A stretch of DNA of 64,000 nucleotides, taken from Burkholderiales bacterium. Its GTDB lineage: Bacteria; Pseudomonadota; Gammaproteobacteria; Burkholderiales; Burkholderiaceae_C. Positions within the stretch are counted from its first letter, which is position 1. Each line of letters starts with the position of its first letter. Shown here one piece after another: positions 34,839 to 46,242 of this stretch. The position numbers and the translations under genes are program-made. The DNA lies in the NCBI GenBank assembly GCA_016703325.1, contig JADJCH010000010.1:1-64000 (forward strand). Reading direction: 5' to 3'. Under the pieces are notes generated by a model. The model did no database searches and was not told the DNA's origin. It saw nothing but the letters and a program-made list of their open reading frames with translations.

Positions 34839-35273
34839 TCATCGCACCACCAGCACCGGTACCGCACTGTGGGTGAGCACCTTCTGGGTTTCGCTGCCCA
34901 GCAACAGGGCGGCCACACCGCGACGGCCGTGTGAGGCCATCACGATGAGGTCACAGTCCTGTTGCTTGCCGTAGTCGAGGATGGCTTCCCAGGGATGCAG
35001 CGCTTCGATGGAGGCGGCTGTGCAATTCACGCTCGCAGCGTTGGCGGCATCGCGCACGGCCTGCAGGTGCTTGACGGCGATGCGTTCCTGGGAGTCGAAG
35101 AACTCCTGCGGCGGGATGGGCTGCATCTCCGAGATGGCGCTGTAGGGGAAGGGCTCCTTCACCGCCAGCGTGCAGAGTTCGGCACCGAAGGCCTTGCAGA
35201 GCTGGACCGCGGAGTCAACCGCCTTGGCCGTGATGTCGGAGCCGTCGGTCGGGACGAGGATGCGCTTGTACAT
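34839..35273 (-). CDS. universal stress protein UspA family
   Basis: The protein has 144 residues. ILVPTDGSDITAKAVDSAV opens the fold and MASHGRRGVAALLLGSETQKVL carries the G-2x-G-9x-G-S/T ATP-binding signature, so it is probably an ATP-binding Usp. AVPVLVVR closes the domain. It is monocistronic, convergent with the AIM24 gene, and 107 bases upstream of its start lies the stop of the sulfurtransferase. Confidence 0.92.
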   Translation of the reverse strand: MYKRILVPTDGSDITAKAVDSAVQLCKAFGAELCTLAVKEPFPYSAISEMQPIPPQEFFDSQERIAVKHLQAVRDAANAASVNCTAASIEALHPWEAILDYGKQQDCDLIVMASHGRRGVAALLLGSETQKVLTHSAVPVLVVR

Positions 35274-35380
35274 GAAACCTCCTACTGCGGGCGGGGAGTG
35301 GGACGGACTTGATGATGCGCCGATCGGGCCCGTGCATCTTGACTGGGGTCAATCGGCGCTGCTGCGGCGTCCGCTCCGTG

Positions 35381-36235
35381 TCAGCCTCTGGCCACCGGCC
35401 TGACGGGGTCCGAACACCATTCGCTCCAGGATCCCGGGTAGAGGCAGGTGTCGCCCCGCCCGGCCACCGCCATGGCCAGCAGGTTGTGGCAGGCGGTGAC
35501 GCCGGAGCCGCATTGCTGCACCACTGGCCGGGCGGGGGCAGTGCCCAGCAACTCGTCGAAGCGCGCGCGCAGGGTGGCCGCGTCGAGGAAGCGCCCGTCG
35601 GGATGCAGGTTCGTCGTGAAGGGGTGGTTCAGGGCGCCTGGAATGTGGCCGGCCACCGGGTCCAGCGGTTCGGTCTCGCCGCGGTAACGCTCCGGGGCGC
35701 GGGCGTCGATCACTGTGAACCGGTCCGGTTGCGCCAGCAGTTCGCTCGCCCCGATGGTCTGCATGACCGGCTCGTCTGGCAGGGGATGCGGGGCGTCGAC
35801 GGGCGTGGGTGCAAGGATTCCCGCTTCGATGTCTCCGCCCGTGGCCAACCAGGCGGCCCAGCCACCGTCGAGCACCTGCACGTTGTCGTGACCGATCCAG
35901 CGCAGCATCCACCACGCCCTGGCGGCATACATGCCGTTGGCGGCGTCGTAGACCACCACGGGCCGTCCTGGCCGCAGGCCTTGGGCCGCCATCGTGGCGG
36001 CAAACACCTCCCGTGGCGGGAGGGGGTGGCGGCCGCCGCATAGCGCCGGGGCGGGTGGCATGGCGCTGAGGTGGCGCTCCAGGTGCAGGTACAGGGCGCC
36101 CGGGATGTGACCTTCTGCGTAGGCGCTTTCACCTGAGGAGGGGCGGGCCAGGTCAAAGCGGCAGTCGAACACCAGGGGAGCGTGGCCCCGTGCACGCAGG
36201 CCGGCGGGGTCGATCAGCGGGGAGGCGGCGGTCAT
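35381..36235 (-). CDS. thiosulfate/3-mercaptopyruvate sulfurtransferase (tandem rhodanese)
   Basis: The protein has 284 residues from the ATG at 36235, with GAGAGG upstream. It has two rhodanese domains. The first has GHIPGALYLHLERHLS and VVVYDAANGMYAARAWWML, without an active Cys. The second has CGSGVTACHNLLAM, where the Cys is the sulfur-carrying residue. The CGSGVTA loop is the usual mercaptopyruvate/thiosulfate sulfurtransferase signature in bacteria. It is the last of three minus-strand genes after the Rieske oxygenase and DMT transporter. Confidence 0.88.
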   Translation of the reverse strand: MTAASPLIDPAGLRARGHAPLVFDCRFDLARPSSGESAYAEGHIPGALYLHLERHLSAMPPAPALCGGRHPLPPREVFAATMAAQGLRPGRPVVVYDAANGMYAARAWWMLRWIGHDNVQVLDGGWAAWLATGGDIEAGILAPTPVDAPHPLPDEPVMQTIGASELLAQPDRFTVIDARAPERYRGETEPLDPVAGHIPGALNHPFTTNLHPDGRFLDAATLRARFDELLGTAPARPVVQQCGSGVTACHNLLAMAVAGRGDTCLYPGSWSEWCSDPVRPVARG

Positions 36236-36287
36236 GGCGGAATCCTCTCGGTGCAGGTGGCGGTCTGAGTGGAGGTCAGGGGCGGGT

Positions 36288-37259
36288 TCAGGGTTCAAGA
36301 TCGGGGGGCAGCGTCTCCTGCGGCCGTGTGCGCGCCTGGTGGCCCTGGCGCAGCATCAGAGCGCCGAGCCCGGCGACAACGATCAACAAGGTGCCACCAA
36401 CGGCCAGCGGATGCAGCGGGTCGTCGAACAGCAGTACGCCGTAGACGAAGGCAAAGGCGATGCCCAGGTACTGCAGGCTGGCATTGACCAGCGGGCGGCC
36501 GATGGCATAGGCGCGCGTCATCAACAATTGGGCGCTGGAGGCCAGCAGGCCCACGGCGAGCAACAGGAAGAGGCCCCAAGGGGTGTGGGCACTGAAGCCG
36601 CCCGTCAGCACCGACAGGATGGCTCCGGCCAGGCTGCCGCCCACTGAAAAGTAGAACACCACCCGGGTTTCGGGTTCGCCCACGCGCCCCAGTGCAGTCA
36701 CCTGCAGGTAGGCCATGGCAGAGAGCACGCCGGAGATCAGCCCGACCAGGCCGTACCACAGCTGCTGCCCGTCGATGGTGGGGCGCAGCACCATGGCCAC
36801 GCCCGCGAAGCCGGCCAGCACGGTGGCCACCAGGCGGGGATCCACCCGGGAGCCGCCGGCCAGGATGGCGCCGCCGATCAGGAACAGCGCCATCCACACC
36901 GACGACATGTAGTTCAGCGTCATCGCCGTGGGCAGCGGCAGGCCGGCGATCGAATAGAACCACAGCACCAGCGCGCTGACCCCGCTGATGGAGCGCCACA
37001 GGTGCATGCCGGGGACCGCGGTGCGCAGCGTTGCGTCGCTGCATCGCACCAGCACGGCCATGAGCAAGGCGCCCACCAGGCCACGGTACATCACGATCTC
37101 CGCGCTGCCGTAGTGCGCCGAGGCGAGCTTGACGCACACCCCCATGGTGGCAAACAGAAACGCCGCTGCCACCATCAGCAGGCCTGCCGAGGTGGCTGCC
37201 GGGCGCGGCTGCGGCGTTCCCGATGTGGCGGTGGGCCGATCGCGTCGGGGCAACGTCAT
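36288..37259 (-). CDS. DMT superfamily (EamA) transporter
   Basis: The protein has 323 residues with ten predicted membrane helices arranged as two EamA repeats (GLLMVAAAFLFATMGVCVKLA and YGLVGLISGVLSAMAYLQVTALG). The start ATG overlaps the stop of the Rieske oxygenase gene by four bases. Family members export amino acids, metabolites or drugs. The substrate is unknown; coupling to the oxygenase suggests the product or substrate of that enzyme as a candidate. Confidence 0.85.
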   Translation of the reverse strand: MTLPRRDRPTATSGTPQPRPAATSAGLLMVAAAFLFATMGVCVKLASAHYGSAEIVMYRGLVGALLMAVLVRCSDATLRTAVPGMHLWRSISGVSALVLWFYSIAGLPLPTAMTLNYMSSVWMALFLIGGAILAGGSRVDPRLVATVLAGFAGVAMVLRPTIDGQQLWYGLVGLISGVLSAMAYLQVTALGRVGEPETRVVFYFSVGGSLAGAILSVLTGGFSAHTPWGLFLLLAVGLLASSAQLLMTRAYAIGRPLVNASLQYLGIAFAFVYGVLLFDDPLHPLAVGGTLLIVVAGLGALMLRQGHQARTRPQETLPPDLEP

Positions 37260-38386
37260 TCGGGCGCGTGTTCGCCCATGCGACGCCGGTACCACTCGTG
37301 GAAGTGCTGCATGCCGTCTTCCATCGGGCTCTGGTAGGGCCCGACTTCGTTGTCGCCACGCTGCATCAGGGCCTTGCGGCCGGCGTCCATGCGCTCGCCG
37401 ATCTCGTCGTCCTCGATGCAGGTTTCCATGTAGGCCTCCTGCTGGGCCTCGACGTATTCGCGCTCGAAGGCGGCGATCTCCTCGGGGTAGTAGAACTCCA
37501 CCGTGTTGAGCGTCTTCTCCGGGCCGACCGGGTAGACCATGGAGACGGTCAGCACGTTCGGGTACCACTCGACCATGACGTTCGGGTAGTAGGTCAGCCA
37601 GATCGCGCCGTGTTTGGGTGTGCGGCCGTCCTGGTAGCGCGCCACCTGCTCGTGCCAGCGGCGGTAGACCTCCGACCCGGGTTTGCCCAGGGCCTTGCCG
37701 ATGCCGTCGGCCACACCCACGGTCTGCACCGAGAACTCGCGGCCCATCTCCCAGCGCAGGTCGTCGCAGGTGACGAAGTTGCCCAGACCGGGATGGAAGG
37801 GTGCAACGTGGTAGTCCTCCAGGTAGACCTCGATGAAGGTCTTCCAGTTGTAGTGGCACTCGTGCTGGATGACCTTGTCGAAGACATAACCTTCGAAGCT
37901 GAGATCCTCCCTCGGGCCCATGCCGGCCAGGTCGGCCTCGATGTCGCGGCCGTTGTCCTCGAAGATCAGGCCATTCCAGTTGCGCACCGGGTAGTTGCGC
38001 AGGTTCAGGCAGGGATCCTCGACGAAGTGCGGCGCCCCCAGCAGCTTGCCGCGCAGGTCGTAGGTCCAGCGGTGCAGGGGGCAGATCACCTGGCCGCCGG
38101 TGTTGCCGCGACCCTTGAGCATCACGGCCTGGCGGTGCCGGCAGACGTTGGACACCAGCTCGACGCCCTTGTCGGTGCGCACCAGCGCACGCCCTTCCTG
38201 TTCCTGGGGCAGGGTATGGAAGTCGCCAACCTGGGGGACCATCAGTTCGTGCCCCAGGTAGCGGGGACCGGACTGAAAGATGAGTCGCAGCTCCTGGTCG
38301 AAGAGCACCGGATCGAAGTAACTCGTCACCGGCAGTTGAGTGCGACTTCTTTGCAGCGCGGTCTGCGCGAGGCTCAGGTCGGACAT
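37256..38386 (-). CDS. aromatic ring-hydroxylating dioxygenase-type Rieske oxygenase, alpha subunit
   Basis: The protein has 376 residues. The Rieske [2Fe-2S] site is CRHR with a later CPLHRWTYDLRGKLLGAP. The mononuclear iron region includes NWKTFIEVYLEDYHVAPFHPGLG. Alpha-subunit-only enzymes of this shape act on choline-, carnitine- or phthalate-like substrates. No reductase gene is adjacent. GGAG is seen upstream of the ATG. It is divergent from xseB. Confidence 0.88.
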   Translation of the reverse strand: MSDLSLAQTALQRSRTQLPVTSYFDPVLFDQELRLIFQSGPRYLGHELMVPQVGDFHTLPQEQEGRALVRTDKGVELVSNVCRHRQAVMLKGRGNTGGQVICPLHRWTYDLRGKLLGAPHFVEDPCLNLRNYPVRNWNGLIFEDNGRDIEADLAGMGPREDLSFEGYVFDKVIQHECHYNWKTFIEVYLEDYHVAPFHPGLGNFVTCDDLRWEMGREFSVQTVGVADGIGKALGKPGSEVYRRWHEQVARYQDGRTPKHGAIWLTYYPNVMVEWYPNVLTVSMVYPVGPEKTLNTVEFYYPEEIAAFEREYVEAQQEAYMETCIEDDEIGERMDAGRKALMQRGDNEVGPYQSPMEDGMQHFHEWYRRRMGEHAPE

Positions 38387-38711
38387 GATCCCCAGGATCT
38401 CCAAAAATGCATGTCGAACCACCACCCGGAACGGTCCAGGCCAGGGCAGGAGGAGGAAAAGCCGCGGCGTCGGAACTTGTCCGGCGGGTGTGCGGCAGGA
38501 CCAGGGTGGGCGGTTGCCCAGGCGAACCGTGAATTTTAGCCTGCCTGGACAGGAGCGCCGGCCCAAAGGGTGCAAGGCCTTGTGGCGGCGAGCGGCCGGT
38601 CGAGCCCCTTCGAATGTCTGCGCCATCATGGCGGCCAGAGGGTTACAGGTTGCACAGGGGCTCATCGAATGACCGACCCCCCTCTACAATGGAAAGCTTT
38701 CCCCTGCCGAC
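38387..38711. other. 325-base divergent intergenic region
   Basis: This gap separates the Rieske oxygenase (minus) from xseB (plus). I see a TACAAT -10-like hexamer at 38685-38690, 21 bases before the xseB ATG, and no clear -35. Nothing else recognisable was found: no RNA gene and no convincing coding frame. Confidence 0.6.
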
Positions 38712-38957
38712 ATGACCAAGCGCGCCTCGGCTCTTGCCGCACCTCCCGAACCCGCCAGCTACGAGGCGGCCCTGGAAGAACTCGACCGGCTGGTGCAGGC
38801 CATGGAGAGCTCCCAGCTGCCGCTGGACCAGTTGCTGGAAGCCTTTCGGCGCGGTATGCAACTGCTCAATCACTGCCGCTCCCGCTTGGACGCGGTGGAA
38901 GTGCAGGTGAAGGTGCTGGAGGAGGGGCAGCTCAAGGCCTGGGGGGACGTTTCATGA
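38712..38957 (+). CDS. xseB: exodeoxyribonuclease VII small subunit
   Basis: The protein has 81 residues. SYEAALEELDRLVQAMESSQLPLDQLLEAFRRG, then a short helical LLNHCRSRLDAVE, is the XseB signature. It pairs with XseA (not in the window) in single-strand DNA degradation. Its stop overlaps the ispA start, the classic xseB-ispA-dxs order. Confidence 0.93.
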   Translation: MTKRASALAAPPEPASYEAALEELDRLVQAMESSQLPLDQLLEAFRRGMQLLNHCRSRLDAVEVQVKVLEEGQLKAWGDVS

Positions 38958-39865
38958 TGCGCAAATCATTCGAGTCCTGGATGGACTCTCAGCTGGCACG
39001 GGTGGAGTGCAAGCTTGACGAACTGGTGTGCGCCAATGTGCCGGCCGGCCTCGGCGAGGTGATGCGCTACGGAGTTCTGGACGGTGGCAAACGTCTGCGT
39101 CCCCTGCTGGTGCTGGCGGCGGCGCAGGCGTTGCGTGCCGACGGTGAGGCCGCCCTGCGAGCGGCCTGCGCGGTGGAATTGATCCATGCCTACTCGCTGA
39201 TTCACGACGACATGCCCTGCATGGACAACGACGTGCTGCGCCGTGGCAAACCCACCGTGCACGTCAAGTACGGTGAGGCCCAGGCCATGCTGGCTGGCGA
39301 TGCGATGCAGGCACTGGCCTTCGAGGTGCTGACCCCCGACGAAGATGCCGGTGGGGGGAATCCGGTGGCGCCGCCGCTGCAGGCCCGCCTGTGTTCCCTG
39401 CTGGCCCGTGCTTCCGGCGTCCAGGGCATGGCCGGTGGCCAGGCCATCGACCTGGCCAGCGTTGGCCAGCCGCTGGATGAGGCCTCACTGCAGGACATGC
39501 ACCGGCGCAAGACAGGGGCGCTGCTGCAGGCCAGTGTTCAGATGGGGGCCGCCTGTGGCGGCGTCGGTCTGGATTCGGTTTCATGGGATGCGCTGACAGA
39601 GTACGGGGCTGCGCTGGGGTTGGCCTTCCAGGTGGTCGATGACATCCTGGATGTGACCCAGGGCTCCGACGTGCTGGGCAAGACCGCCGGCAAGGACGCA
39701 GACCAGAACAAGCCGACCTACGTGTCCGTGTTGGGCCTGGACGGAGCGCGGCGGCGTGCCGACGCGCTGCACCAACGCGCCCGCGCAGCCCTGGAGCGAA
39801 GCGAGGTGGCCGACCGGCACTGGCTGGTCATGCTGGCCGACCGGGTCGTCGAGCGCCAGTCGTGA
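38954..39865 (+). CDS. ispA: farnesyl/geranyl diphosphate synthase
   Basis: The protein has 303 residues. The first Asp-rich motif is in SLIHDDMPCMDNDVLRRGKPTVH and the second in FQVVDDILDVTQGSDVLGKTAGKD. GGKRLRPLL and the allylic-chain region are typical of short-chain synthases. It makes farnesyl diphosphate for quinone tails and undecaprenyl carriers. It overlaps xseB, and dxs follows 43 bases later. Confidence 0.95.
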   Translation: MMRKSFESWMDSQLARVECKLDELVCANVPAGLGEVMRYGVLDGGKRLRPLLVLAAAQALRADGEAALRAACAVELIHAYSLIHDDMPCMDNDVLRRGKPTVHVKYGEAQAMLAGDAMQALAFEVLTPDEDAGGGNPVAPPLQARLCSLLARASGVQGMAGGQAIDLASVGQPLDEASLQDMHRRKTGALLQASVQMGAACGGVGLDSVSWDALTEYGAALGLAFQVVDDILDVTQGSDVLGKTAGKDADQNKPTYVSVLGLDGARRRADALHQRARAALERSEVADRHWLVMLADRVVERQS

Positions 39866-39908
39866 CCGGGCGCACACCGAAGCAGGTTTCGAAGAACATC
39901 ATCCCGAC

Positions 39909-41843
39909 ATGAACAGTCCTCACGCTCGCCCCATGCTCCACCGCGTGCACAGCCCGGCCGATCTGCGCCGCATGAACCGGGTCGAACTCAAGCAACTGGC
40001 CACCGAACTGCGCGAGGAGCTGCTGCAATCGGTGTCGCGCACCGGCGGACACCTGTCGTCCAACCTGGGTACGGTGGAGTTGACGATTGCGTTGCACCAC
40101 GTTTTCAACACCCCGGAGGACCGACTGGTGTGGGACGTGGGCCACCAGACCTACCCGCACAAGATCCTGACGGGCCGCCGCGAACGCATGGCGACCCTGC
40201 GGCAGCTCAACGGCCTGTCCGGCTTCCCTCGCCGCGACGAAAGCGAGTACGACACCTTTGGCACAGCCCACTCGTCCACCTCCATCTCCGCTGCGCTGGG
40301 CATGGCGATCGCTGCCCAGATGAAGGGCGAGCGACGGCGGGCGGTGGCCATCATCGGCGACGGTGCGATGACCGCAGGCATGGCCTTCGAGGCGCTGAAC
40401 AACGGAGGCATGGCCCATGCGGGCAAGGTGCCCAACCTGCTGGTGGTGCTCAACGACAACGACATGTCGATCAGCCCACCGGTGGGCGCACTGAACAAGT
40501 ACCTGGCCCGGCTGATGAGCGGCAGTTTCTATGCGGCGGCCCGCGAGGGGGCCAAACAGGTGCTGAAGAACGCACCGCCGCTGTTCGAGCTGGCGCGCCG
40601 CCTGGAGGAGCATGCCAAGGGCATGGTGGTGCCGGGCACCATCTTCGAGGAGCTGGGATTCAACTACGTCGGCCCGATCGACGGCCATGACCTGGATGCC
40701 CTGATCCCGACGCTGGAGAACCTGCGCGACAAACCGGGTGCCCAGTTCCTGCACGTGGTGACCAAGAAGGGCTACGGCTACAAGCTGGCCGAGGCGGACC
40801 CGATCACCTACCACGGCCCCGGCAAGTTTGACCCGGCCGTGGGCATCGTCAAGCCGGCTACAGCACCGAAGCCCACCTTCACTCAGGTGTTCGGCCAGTG
40901 GCTCTGCGACATGGCGGCAGCTGACCCGAAGCTGGTGGGCATCACCCCGGCCATGCGTGAGGGTTCCGGCATGGTGGAGTTTCACCGCCGTTTCCCGGAG
41001 CGATACCACGATGTGGGCATCGCCGAGCAACATGCGGTGACCTTTGCTGCCGGGCTGGCCTGTGAAGGCTTCAAGCCGGTGGTGGCCATCTACTCCACCT
41101 TTCTGCAGCGCGCCTACGATCAAATGATCCACGACGTGGCCTTGCAGAACCTGCCGATGGTTTTTGCACTGGACCGTGCGGGGCTGGTGGGTGCGGATGG
41201 GGCGACGCATGCCGGCGCGTATGACATCGCCTTCACCCGCTGCATTCCGCAGATGGCGCTGATCGCTCCGGCCGACGAGCCGGAGTTGCGCCGGGCATTG
41301 ACCAGCGCCTATCGGCACGACGGTCCGGTGGCAGTTCGTTATCCGCGCGGCAGCGGTGTGGGTCTGGCTGCGGGCAGTGACCTGGAGCCATTGCCCTGGG
41401 GGCGGGGCGAGCTTCGCCGCGAGACGTCCGCATCGCCCGGCAGTCGGCGCCGACTGGCCATCCTGGCCTTCGGGACCTTGCTGTACCCGGCGCTGGAGGC
41501 GGCCGAAGCCCTGGATGCCACGGTGGTCAACATGCGCTTCGTCAAGCCGCTGGACGAGGAGCTCCTGCTCTCCATCGCACGCAGCCACGATGCCCTGGTG
41601 ACGGTGGAAGAAGGCTGCCTGCCCGGAGGCGCTGGTGCTGCGGTGCTGGAGTCCCTTCAGTCGGCCCAGCTGAACCTGCCGGTGCTCACGCTGGGCCTGC
41701 CGGACCGGTTCATCGAGCACGGTGATCCGGCGCTGTTGCTGTCCATGTGCGGGCTGGATGCGGCGGGGATCGAGGCATCGATCCGGGCGCGTTTCCCGAC
41801 GGCGGTGGCGGCAGGGCACCTGCGCACGGTGGCCAACGCCTGA
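39909..41843 (+). CDS. dxs: 1-deoxy-D-xylulose-5-phosphate synthase
   Basis: The protein has 644 residues. The thiamine diphosphate motif GDGAMTAGMAFEALNN and LVVLNDNDMSISPPVGALN are present, together with the transketolase-type pyrimidine domain (VGIAEQHAVTFAAGLA, FALDRAGLVGADGATHAG). It is the first enzyme of the MEP isoprenoid route. A second in-frame ATG at 39933 is possible. It completes the xseB-ispA-dxs cluster. Confidence 0.97.
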   Translation: MNSPHARPMLHRVHSPADLRRMNRVELKQLATELREELLQSVSRTGGHLSSNLGTVELTIALHHVFNTPEDRLVWDVGHQTYPHKILTGRRERMATLRQLNGLSGFPRRDESEYDTFGTAHSSTSISAALGMAIAAQMKGERRRAVAIIGDGAMTAGMAFEALNNGGMAHAGKVPNLLVVLNDNDMSISPPVGALNKYLARLMSGSFYAAAREGAKQVLKNAPPLFELARRLEEHAKGMVVPGTIFEELGFNYVGPIDGHDLDALIPTLENLRDKPGAQFLHVVTKKGYGYKLAEADPITYHGPGKFDPAVGIVKPATAPKPTFTQVFGQWLCDMAAADPKLVGITPAMREGSGMVEFHRRFPERYHDVGIAEQHAVTFAAGLACEGFKPVVAIYSTFLQRAYDQMIHDVALQNLPMVFALDRAGLVGADGATHAGAYDIAFTRCIPQMALIAPADEPELRRALTSAYRHDGPVAVRYPRGSGVGLAAGSDLEPLPWGRGELRRETSASPGSRRRLAILAFGTLLYPALEAAEALDATVVNMRFVKPLDEELLLSIARSHDALVTVEEGCLPGGAGAAVLESLQSAQLNLPVLTLGLPDRFIEHGDPALLLSMCGLDAAGIEASIRARFPTAVAAGHLRTVANA

Positions 41844-41973
41844 ATCCGGCCCGTCTGGATACCTGACTGGTGGCTCGACCGGCTGAGCCGTTGTGACCTG
41901 CGGACCTGGGGGCATCACCCCGCCGGAGCAGCGAGTGTGCGGCGCTGGCACACTCCACGGCTGGAACTTGAAC

Positions 41974-42786
41974 ATGAACGACCGTCTCCATACCTCTGCC
42001 CCCCTGTCTGCCGGGACCCGGCATATTCCCGATACCCAGAGCGAGCAGGACCTGCGCCATCTGGCCATCCAGCGGGTGGGTGTGCGGCGGCTCAGGTATC
42101 CGCTGTCGATCGAGGTGGGTGGCGACGTCTGCCCGACGGTGGCAGAGTGGACGCTGGACGTCGCGCTGGCGGCCGAGCACAAGGGCACCCACATGTCCCG
42201 CTTCGTGGCCTGGCTGGAGTCGCTGGATCGTCCCCTCGATGCCGCGTCGCTGCGCAGCGAACTGCCGGCCATGCTGGACCTCCTGCATGCGCAGGAAGGG
42301 CACATCGAGGCCCGGTTTCCCTTCTTCATCCGCAAGCGTGCGCCGGTGTCCGGCGTGGCCAGCCTGCTGGAGTACCGCGGCGGCTGGGCGGCGCAGCAAC
42401 GGGACGGTCAATTGTCGGTTTGGGCCGAGGCGGTGGTGCCGGTCAAGAGCCTGTGCCCCTGCTCGAAGGAAATCTCCGACTACGGGGCTCACAACCAGCG
42501 CTCCGAAGTGAGTCTGCGGCTGGAACTTCTGGAGCCGATGGCCTGGACCGAGATCGTCCGGTTTGCCGAAGAGAGTGCCTCCAGCGAAATCTGGGGCCTG
42601 CTGAAGCGGCCTGACGAGAAGTGGGTGACCGAGCGCGCCTACGAGAACCCGAAGTTCGTCGAAGATCTGGTGCGGGATGTGGCGCTGCGCCTCAATGCCG
42701 AACCGCGCATCGGCCGTTATGTGGTGGAGGTGGAGAACTTCGAGTCCATCCACAACCATTCTGCCTGGGCGCGCATCGAGCGCTGA
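41974..42786 (+). CDS. folE2: GTP cyclohydrolase I type 2 (FolE2)
   Basis: The protein has 270 residues. IQRVGVRRLRYPLSIEV, HKGTHMSRFVAWLE, VVPVKSLCPCSKEISDYGAHNQRS and ESIHNHSAWARIER are family hallmarks; the Cys in CPCSKE is the metal-binding catalytic residue. FolE2 makes dihydroneopterin triphosphate for folate and works with metals other than zinc. No Zur-like palindrome was recognised in the 130 bases upstream. Whether a zinc-type folE exists elsewhere cannot be told. Confidence 0.95.
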   Translation: MNDRLHTSAPLSAGTRHIPDTQSEQDLRHLAIQRVGVRRLRYPLSIEVGGDVCPTVAEWTLDVALAAEHKGTHMSRFVAWLESLDRPLDAASLRSELPAMLDLLHAQEGHIEARFPFFIRKRAPVSGVASLLEYRGGWAAQQRDGQLSVWAEAVVPVKSLCPCSKEISDYGAHNQRSEVSLRLELLEPMAWTEIVRFAEESASSEIWGLLKRPDEKWVTERAYENPKFVEDLVRDVALRLNAEPRIGRYVVEVENFESIHNHSAWARIER

Positions 42787-42831
42787 TTCCAGGATCCCGG
42801 TGCTGCTTCATTGGCAGCGCCGGAGTGGCCT

Positions 42832-43185
42832 TCAGGCCGCCTCTGGCAGGAAGCGGCGCATCGACCGACACACGGCCTGGGGTGAGGCCTGTTTGGCCAC
42901 CAGCAGATCGGCATCGACCTGAACCGATTCGATCTGCGACACGTCTTCCGGTCGGTCGAGCAACAGCACCAGAGCCGCATCCCGGCGTTGTCTGCGCAGG
43001 TCCTCGGCCAGTTGGGGCAGGCGAGCCAACCCGCACCAGGCCAGATCGACAAAGACCAGGTCCGCTGCACCCGTGTCGTGAGCGGCGTCGGCACGACGCA
43101 GCGTGATCCGCGCGGACAGGCTGCGCAGGGTGTCGCTGAGTCCTTGGAGCAGGGGCGGCTGGTCGCTCAACAGCATGGCTTGCAT
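42832..43185 (-). CDS. stand-alone response-regulator-like receiver domain
   Basis: The protein has 117 residues. The pattern AMLLSDQPPLLQGLSDTLRS, then DLVFVDLAWCGLARLPQL, ALVLLLDRPEDVS and DADLLVAKQAS follows a CheY-like fold with the phospho-acceptor Asp in FVDLAW. The acidic pair at the first strand is only partly kept (SDQ), and no output domain follows, so phosphorylation is uncertain. AAGAGAG precedes the ATG. It is convergent with folE2. Confidence 0.65.
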   Translation of the reverse strand: MQAMLLSDQPPLLQGLSDTLRSLSARITLRRADAAHDTGAADLVFVDLAWCGLARLPQLAEDLRRQRRDAALVLLLDRPEDVSQIESVQVDADLLVAKQASPQAVCRSMRRFLPEAA

Positions 43186-43250
43186 GGGGGCTCTCTTGGT
43201 CGAATCGTCTGGGGATGAAAGACATCGTAGCCACCCGTATCAAGGGGCGT

Positions 43251-43268
43251 CTCCCCCCGATGGGGGAG
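43251..43268. terminator. short G/C hairpin upstream of tldD
   Basis: CTCCCCC / GGGGGAG with a CGAT loop lies in the 166-base gap between the receiver-domain gene and tldD. There is no T-tract, so it may be a regulatory or pausing structure rather than a terminator. Confidence 0.35.
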
Positions 43269-43351
43269 GTCTGCCGCGTCCGAGGAGGGCGCCCTGCGGC
43301 GGTCCATCCCCCGCCGCCGCAGGCTGAAGGATGCCCGCCTACAATGGTTCG

Positions 43352-44815
<1,464 letters not shown>

Positions 44816-44886
44816 ATTCCCCCGAGCAGGTTTGCCGAGCGCGTCGTCAGCCTCGCGCCAAGTTGGCCGTGCTACATTTCATCGCT

Positions 44887-44970
44887 ATGCATCGTCCGGC
44901 CTTCTTCTTCGGCTTTTACTTTTGGTTCTCGCACCGCACCGGCGGAGGAGAGGCCAGCGTACAGTCCTAG
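44887..44970 (+). CDS. aroG leader peptide (Phe/Tyr/Trp-rich attenuator peptide)
   Basis: The peptide is predicted to have 27 residues. It contains the run FFFGFYFWF, eight aromatic residues in nine codons, and ends with TAG. It lies 109 bases before aroG and directly upstream of a strong terminator, the usual geometry of ribosome-mediated attenuation. Stalling on Phe, Tyr or Trp codons would leave the downstream RNA free to form an antiterminator. The ribosome site is weak; a TACATT hexamer at 44873-44878 may put the transcript start very near the ATG. Confidence 0.8.
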   Translation: MHRPAFFFGFYFWFSHRTGGGEASVQS

Positions 44971-45021
44971 CAGAACGCTCGCAGATCCAGGAAACCGCCG
45001 GAACCCCGGCGGTTTTTTTTT
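44939..45021 (+). promoter_or_regulatory. aroG attenuator: antiterminator arm plus rho-independent terminator
   Basis: The terminator stem is AAACCGCCGG (44992-45001) / CCGGCGGTTT (45006-45015) with a 4-base loop, ending in nine T residues. CCGGCGG also occurs at 44939-44945, inside the leader peptide frame. It can pair with CCGCCGG (44995-45001), the left arm of the terminator, in competition with the right arm. This is the segment 2/3/4 layout of classical attenuators. The switch itself is inferred from pairing. Confidence 0.75.
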
Positions 45022-45079
45022 GCCCTGCACAACCCGCATCCCGTCCTCAGCTTCTTCATCGATTTCGGAGACCTTCGTC

Positions 45080-46201
<1,122 letters not shown>

Positions 46202-46242
46202 GGCGGTAGCATTCACCCGTGTGAAATCAACAGGTCTTGGTC

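Noticed and set aside
41844..41973. Zur-type operator upstream of folE2
   Set aside because: FolE2 genes are often zinc-regulated, but no AT-rich palindrome of that kind is present here.
39828..42335. 835-codon minus-strand frame over dxs and folE2
   Set aside because: It spans two well-identified plus-strand genes and their gap, with antisense-type composition. Similar long shadows over nosGHF (6272-8692) and the acyl-CoA synthetase (58335-60560) were rejected for the same reason.
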